From contig JALRDI010000103.1 in NCBI GenBank assembly GCA_023257035.1, positions 1-36,913 on the forward strand: DNA of 36,913 bases, read 5' to 3'. The stretch comes from Ilumatobacteraceae bacterium (GTDB lineage Bacteria > Actinomycetota > Acidimicrobiia > Acidimicrobiales > Ilumatobacteraceae). The position numbers and the translations under genes were made by a program. Shown here piece by piece: positions 33,163 to 36,913 of this stretch (position 1 is its first letter; every line of letters starts with the position of its first letter). The notes beneath the pieces are model-generated. The model worked only from the letters and a program-made list of their open reading frames with translations, was not told where the DNA came from and did not search any database.

Positions 33163-34183
33163 GGGGCGCCCATCCAGCGAACGCGTCAATCACTGGTTTG
33201 ATGTCGTCCATCATCGGGTACAAGATCGGGCACGTCACTCCTGCCTCGATGTATTCAGCCACCTTGTCCTGGCACTGAGCTGTCGTTCCAACGGCCATCA
33301 GCGAGCGAACCAAGGAATCAGGAATGAGGTGAGCAGCTTTCCGATAATCAGCCTCGGTGGCTGGCCATCCAACGACCTCTTTTACCCGCTCGACAAGTTC
33401 GGGGTCAGCTCCGCTCGCTTCCATGATGTGCGGTTCTGTGCCTAGGTAATACGCCACCAGCGATTTGCCGGTGAGGAGAGCTTCATCTGGATCATCGTCA
33501 GACAGTGAGCACACGAGAAGTTCTGGGCGATCAACTTCGTCAATGGTTTTGCCTGCACGTTGGGCCCCCGCCTCGACGAGGTCGACAGCAGATCTGATGT
33601 ACTCAGCAGAAACAACGTAATTGAGCACTACCCCATCGCAGATTTCTCCAGTGAGTTCCAACATTCTCGGTCCGGTTGCCCCGATGTAAATCGGGATATC
33701 CCTCGGAGAGGTATCGCCGTACGCTACGTCAAGCCGAACCCTGTCCAAATTGACGATCTCACCTTCATACGAGACTTCTTCCATAGTGAAAAGCGCACGA
33801 AGTGCTTCGACATGTTCTCGCATCGCCCGAAGCGGAATGCGACGATTTTCTCCGACCCGGCTCGTGATCGGTTCCCACCACGCGCCAATGCCGCACATCA
33901 CTCGTCCTTGCCCGTCGACGAGTCCACCAAGTTCCCACATCGTGCTCCACGTGGATGCGATAACTGCGGGGTTGCGGGTCCAGATGGGCAGTACTCCGGA
34001 GCCGATACGCATACGTTTCGTCTCAGCGAGGAGAGCGCTCATGAGAACGATGCAGTCCCGCGCGAGTCGAGTGTCCGCTTGCCAAATTTCTGAGAAGCCT
34101 CTCGACTCCGCGTATTTCGCCATCTCGATCTCATACGAGATCGGATGTTTGTCTTGGAGATAGAGGGCCATGCGTTGCGCCAT
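33155..34183 (-). CDS. LLM-class oxidoreductase coupled to an amidohydrolase
   Basis: The 342-residue luciferase-like enzyme starts [39 protein letters not shown]. It has [69 protein letters not shown] and a long C-terminal helical part. The pattern is that of F420-dependent methylene-H4MPT reductase-like LLM proteins, though FMN use is possible. ATG 34183 is chosen because TAGTGT lies 7 nt upstream; an in-frame longer version lacks support. It shares a transcript, with an 8-nt overlap, with the ATZ/TRZ amidohydrolase. This hints that it acts on the same heterocyclic compound, as RutA does for uracil. Confidence 0.87.
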   Translation of the reverse strand: MAQRMALYLQDKHPISYEIEMAKYAESRGFSEIWQADTRLARDCIVLMSALLAETKRMRIGSGVLPIWTRNPAVIASTWSTMWELGGLVDGQGRVMCGIGAWWEPITSRVGENRRIPLRAMREHVEALRALFTMEEVSYEGEIVNLDRVRLDVAYGDTSPRDIPIYIGATGPRMLELTGEICDGVVLNYVVSAEYIRSAVDLVEAGAQRAGKTIDEVDRPELLVCSLSDDDPDEALLTGKSLVAYYLGTEPHIMEASGADPELVERVKEVVGWPATEADYRKAAHLIPDSLVRSLMAVGTTAQCQDKVAEYIEAGVTCPILYPMMDDIKPVIDAFAGWAPHD

Positions 34184-34190
34184 GGCGCCG

Positions 34191-34196
34191 ACACTA
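34191..34196 (-). promoter_or_regulatory. -10 box TAGTGT overlapping the deaminase stop codon
   Basis: The TAG of TAGTGT (34194-34196, minus strand) is the stop codon of the cytosine deaminase-like gene. The LLM ATG at 34183 follows after 7 nt, with no Shine-Dalgarno. Confidence 0.5.
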
Positions 34197-35438
34197 CGGG
34201 ATGAGAGCTGGCAACTCACTCATCACAGAGGTGGTCGCCACCACACGGCCTCCTTTGAGTACGACTCGATCGGCAGGCGCCTCTGCGATTGCCTGTCGAA
34301 TTGTCGTTGCTCGAACTGCAAGTAGGTCTGCTGGCTCTCCAACGGCGATGTTGACCGTTGGAGCGCTGATGGCAGCCCTTGCGTTTGAACTGATTGTTGA
34401 AAACGCGTCAACTGGAAGCATGTGTCCTGCCATCACCATGAGGGCTGCAGTTTCGAACGGATCATTTCGCCCGACAAAGTTGAACGGGTCTTGCGCGTTG
34501 TCGGCGCCTGCAACCAAATTTACTCCTGCGGCGCGTAACGCATGAATGGCGGTGAGTCCACGCGGAGTGGCGACTGGATCATCTCGACCCTGCAAGAACA
34601 GGTTTGTTTGAGGAAGAGCCACAATTGAGATATCGGCCTCTGCAATCGCAGCTGCGAGCGGTTTGATTTGTTCGCTTGGAAGCATGCCAAGGCTGACGCA
34701 GTGGCTCGCGGTCGTTGAAATCTGCGAGCCACGTGAGTAGCGAATCACGTCGTTGATCGTTAGTGCTGTTGGGTCCAGTGTCTCATCGACGTGGAGGTCG
34801 ACCTTCCTTCCATGTCGCTCCGCGAGTTCGAACGCAATCGATACGCAGGCGTCAGAGTCTGGTTCGAGGTGCGGGCACCCACCGATGACCTCTACACCAA
34901 GTTCGATCGCTTCGTTGAGTGCAATGAGGTTGAGGTCGCTCCCCTCTCCACTCATCGGCATATATGTCAACGCAACGAACTCGATGTCCATACGGTCTCG
35001 ATACCTCTGGGCGGCCTCAATCGCTGCCACGAGGTAACGAGTTGAGACCGGTCCACCAACATTCACGTGGCTGCGCACGAGTGTTACGCCACTTTTGAGG
35101 AGCATTTCTAATGAACGAGAAATTCTCTGAACCATTTCGTCATGTGCAATAACTCCTGACGATTCAGCTTCTCTCCATCCAACGATCGCCCCCATTAAGT
35201 CACCCTTCGGGTTCGGAACGACATCGGCGGTGAGTGACTTATCGAGATGGGCATGAGGCTCGACGAGCGATGGCAGAAGAAGACGCCCTTCCAATTCGAC
35301 CACTGTGAGGTTGTCGCTCACGACATCTTCACGCCTCTCTGACATCGCGACAATCGTTCCCGAAGAATCAACCAGAATGTGCGGCTTGCTGCCATCGACG
35401 AGGATGCCACCTGAAAGAAGTGTGCGGGGTTGGGTCAT
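34194..35438 (-). CDS. Cytosine/isoguanine deaminase-like amidohydrolase
   Basis: This 414-residue protein has the CodA-type motif [12 protein letters not shown] (H62-x-H64, K67), then [20 protein letters not shown] with the metal His and catalytic Glu, TASHCVSLG with the second His, and [11 protein letters not shown] with the catalytic Asp. These match the cytosine deaminase/isoguanine deaminase group, which releases ammonia from an exocyclic amino group. The assignment to cytosine, isoguanine or another heterocycle is open. ATG 35438 has TAGGAT 6 nt upstream. It is divergent from the creatininase-family gene, 35 bp away. Confidence 0.87.
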   Translation of the reverse strand: MTQPRTLLSGGILVDGSKPHILVDSSGTIVAMSERREDVVSDNLTVVELEGRLLLPSLVEPHAHLDKSLTADVVPNPKGDLMGAIVGWREAESSGVIAHDEMVQRISRSLEMLLKSGVTLVRSHVNVGGPVSTRYLVAAIEAAQRYRDRMDIEFVALTYMPMSGEGSDLNLIALNEAIELGVEVIGGCPHLEPDSDACVSIAFELAERHGRKVDLHVDETLDPTALTINDVIRYSRGSQISTTASHCVSLGMLPSEQIKPLAAAIAEADISIVALPQTNLFLQGRDDPVATPRGLTAIHALRAAGVNLVAGADNAQDPFNFVGRNDPFETAALMVMAGHMLPVDAFSTISSNARAAISAPTVNIAVGEPADLLAVRATTIRQAIAEAPADRVVLKGGRVVATTSVMSELPALIP

Positions 35439-35444
35439 GGTCGC

Positions 35445-35466
35445 ATCCTACGCGTCAGCGTAGATT
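35445..35466. promoter_or_regulatory. Overlapping divergent promoters with an inverted repeat
   Basis: The minus strand carries TAGGAT (35445-35450), 6 nt before ATG 35438. The plus strand carries TAGATT (35461-35466), 7 nt before ATG 35474. The two boxes are part of the inverted repeat CTACGC-GTCA-GCGTAG (35448-35463). The start codons are only 35 bp apart, so both -35 regions must lie across the partner promoter or gene. The repeat could bind one regulator for both genes. Confidence 0.5.
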
Positions 35467-35473
35467 CGTGAGA

Positions 35474-36256
35474 ATGAAAGCAACAGAGAGTCGACGTTAC
35501 GCAGACATCGTTGGGCCAGATATCGGAGAGGTCATTACCGAAGGCTCAACTCTGATTCTTCCTGTAGGCGCGGTTGAACAACATGGACCACATCTTCCGA
35601 TGTCGGTGGATGACGTCATTGCAACCGAAACAGCAACTGAGGTCGTGCAGCGTTTTGGGTCAGATCTTGACCTTTGGCAGTTGCCGTCGCTTTCGATTTC
35701 GAAATCAAATGAACATGCATGGAGCGCTGGAACTCTGTGGTACTCGGCAGAAACGATGATGGCGGTTCTTCGCGATATCGGTCGTTCGATCTCAACGACC
35801 AGGGCGGAGCGTCTCGTACTGCTGAATGGTCATGGTGGGAACACCACCCTTCTCGTAACGGCGCTCCGAGAGTTGCGTCTTGCGTATGGATTGAAGACGT
35901 TTCTGGTTCATCCGTCCCTCCCCCCTGCATACGGCGGGTCATCAACCGAAGATGAACTCGGCATGGGAATTCATGGCGGTCTAAATGAGACGTCAGTATT
36001 CATGCATTTGCGCCCGGACCTTGTCGACCTCTCGAGAGCTGAACGAAAGGTTCCAGAAGCACTCGCGGAGAATGAACATGTGAAGTTCGGCGGTTCGGTG
36101 TCATTTGGTTGGCTCTCTAACGACTTCGACGAAGCTGGGTACATCGGCGACCCGACGGGAGCATCTGCTGAACGCGGTTCCGAGCTCTTTGAACACGCTG
36201 TTAATCGTCTTGGCGATCAGATGGCTGAGATTGCTGAATTCGATTTTGGGCGTTGA
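35474..36256 (+). CDS. Creatininase-family amide hydrolase
   Basis: This 260-residue protein has the metal-binding motifs of the family: LPVGAVEQHGPHLPMSVDD with E35, H37 and D46/D47, then LLNGHGGNTTLL, and GIHGGLNETSVF with the last Glu. The family opens cyclic amides (creatinine), formylated pyrimidines (FAPy deformylase, ArfB) and mycofactocin or coenzyme precursors. In this cluster, opening or deformylating a purine-derived ring is plausible but not shown. ATG 35474 is chosen over an in-frame upstream start at 35420, which lies in the divergent promoter and deaminase start, because TAGATT lies 7 nt before it. Confidence 0.88.
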   Translation: MKATESRRYADIVGPDIGEVITEGSTLILPVGAVEQHGPHLPMSVDDVIATETATEVVQRFGSDLDLWQLPSLSISKSNEHAWSAGTLWYSAETMMAVLRDIGRSISTTRAERLVLLNGHGGNTTLLVTALRELRLAYGLKTFLVHPSLPPAYGGSSTEDELGMGIHGGLNETSVFMHLRPDLVDLSRAERKVPEALAENEHVKFGGSVSFGWLSNDFDEAGYIGDPTGASAERGSELFEHAVNRLGDQMAEIAEFDFGR

Positions 36257-36304
36257 CGCACTTCTGACGCTGTTTGCTCGCTAAGGCGGGTCGAAACGTT
36301 GTTC

Positions 36305-36310
36305 TAGTAT
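36305..36310 (+). promoter_or_regulatory. -10 box TAGTAT of a leaderless promoter
   Basis: TAGTAT lies 7 nt before the ATG at 36318, with no Shine-Dalgarno in the gap. Confidence 0.5.
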
Positions 36311-36317
36311 CAGCATT

Positions 36318-36913
36318 ATGTTGATTGCCCAGCTCAGTGATCCCCATATTTTTGAGCGAGGAGAGCTGATGGAGGGTCGCATCGACACAGCGTTGCATTT
36401 ATCGCAAGCGTTAGCCACCCTCCGGACACTTGAACCCAAGCCGAGTTTCGTTCTGCTCACAGGTGATCTGGTAAACGACGGCCTAGCCGAACAATATGAA
36501 CACCTAAGTGAGGTGCTCGGCGATCACTTGCGTTCCGTAATTGTTGTTGCTGGTAATCATGATGAACGGCGAGGATTGAGGAATCTGTTTCCGCAGCTCT
36601 CTGAGTTCGGCGTCGGTGATGATTGCATTGACTACGTGATCGACAGTGATGAGTACGAACTTTCAATTTCAATCGTCGTTCTCGACACGACTGTTCCCGG
36701 TGAACACGGAGGTTCGTTGAGCCCTGAGCAGTTGAGCTGGCTGGAATCTCAACTCGAAACCCGAAGTGACCGGCGGGTAGTGATCGTGCAGCACCACCCA
36801 CCGTTTGCAAGCGGAATTGGATTCATGGATGCTTACGGCTTGCAAGGATCAGAGGCGGAAGCCAAGATTCTTCAACGCTTTAGCAATATCGATGCCGTGC
36901 GTTGCGGTCATTT
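36318..36913 (+). CDS. Metallophosphoesterase, CpdA-like (partial, runs off the window)
   Basis: The visible 198 residues open MLIAQLSDPHIFERGE with the D-x-H metal motif. They continue with VLLTGDLVNDG (GD motif), VIVVAGNHDERRG (GNHD), VVLDTTVPGEHGG, LSPEQLSWLESQL and VIVQHHPPFASG (the second His motif). The window ends inside the final RCGH motif. This is the calcineurin-like phosphoesterase order found in 3',5'-cyclic AMP phosphodiesterase CpdA and relatives. Substrate unproven. Its own leaderless promoter separates it from the creatininase gene. Confidence 0.9.
   Translation, partial: MLIAQLSDPHIFERGELMEGRIDTALHLSQALATLRTLEPKPSFVLLTGDLVNDGLAEQYEHLSEVLGDHLRSVIVVAGNHDERRGLRNLFPQLSEFGVGDDCIDYVIDSDEYELSISIVVLDTTVPGEHGGSLSPEQLSWLESQLETRSDRRVVIVQHHPPFASGIGFMDAYGLQGSEAEAKILQRFSNIDAVRCGH

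Noticed and set aside
35420-35473. N-terminal extension of the creatininase-family protein
   Set aside because: It runs into the start of the divergent deaminase gene and across both promoters; ATG 35474 with TAGATT 7 nt upstream fits better.
1-36913. CRISPR arrays, insertion sequences, prophage or attachment sites
   Set aside because: I saw no spaced direct repeats, transposase or integrase motifs; the only tRNA has no partial copy that I could find.

Overview
This window looks like a chromosomal segment from an actinobacterium of moderate GC, most likely an Acidimicrobiia-type lineage. That placement is inferred. It rests on a gene block that parallels Mycobacterium tuberculosis Rv1822-Rv1832 (pgsA, gcvH, garA, ftsR-like merR, bifunctional nuclease, second merR, gcvP), on luciferase-like (LLM) oxidoreductases, and on many TAnnnT boxes lying 6-7 nt before start codons, the signature of leaderless transcription. 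Genes are very tightly packed, with many 1-20 nt overlaps. I see no insertion sequence, phage gene or CRISPR array.

Layout. 1-3.0 kb: a secreted M23 endopeptidase with five peptidoglycan-binding repeats, then an LLM oxidoreductase. 3.0-11.2 kb: the glycine cleavage block. A tandem glycine riboswitch precedes gcvP on the plus strand, followed by a histone-H1-tailed protein. Converging on them are gcvT, merR, the nuclease, ftsR-like merR, a garA-like FHA protein, gcvH and pgsA. 11.3-16.2 kb: HIT protein, serine beta-lactamase-like hydrolase, a TauD / SMP-30 / YedK operon, histidine phosphatase and tRNA-Pro(GGG). 16.2-23.5 kb: a DUF512 radical-SAM-like protein, der and a small zinc-ribbon membrane protein on the minus strand; ispH, a CopD-like membrane protein, an exported protein, an acyl-CoA ligase and a glycerophosphodiesterase on the plus strand.

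23.5-36.3 kb is a purine or N-heterocycle island. One operon holds a flavin subunit, a molybdenum hydroxylase, an SsnA-like amidohydrolase, XdhC, YqeB and YqeC. Adjoining units hold a cytosine/isoguanine-type deaminase, two LLM oxidoreductases, an ATZ/TRZ amidohydrolase and a creatininase-family hydrolase. The gene set suggests deamination, hydroxylation and ring opening of purine-like compounds, with XdhC, YqeB and YqeC maturing the molybdenum cofactor. The window ends inside a metallophosphoesterase gene.

The most striking observation is in the molybdenum hydroxylase. Its N-terminal CoxS-like ferredoxin domain is intact in length and fold signature, but all eight positions that normally carry the [2Fe-2S] cysteines are substituted, while the catalytic molybdopterin domain keeps its motifs. 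The neighbouring SsnA-like amidohydrolase has Gln in place of a catalytic His. Three promoters in this island place the -10 box directly on the stop codon of the gene upstream.
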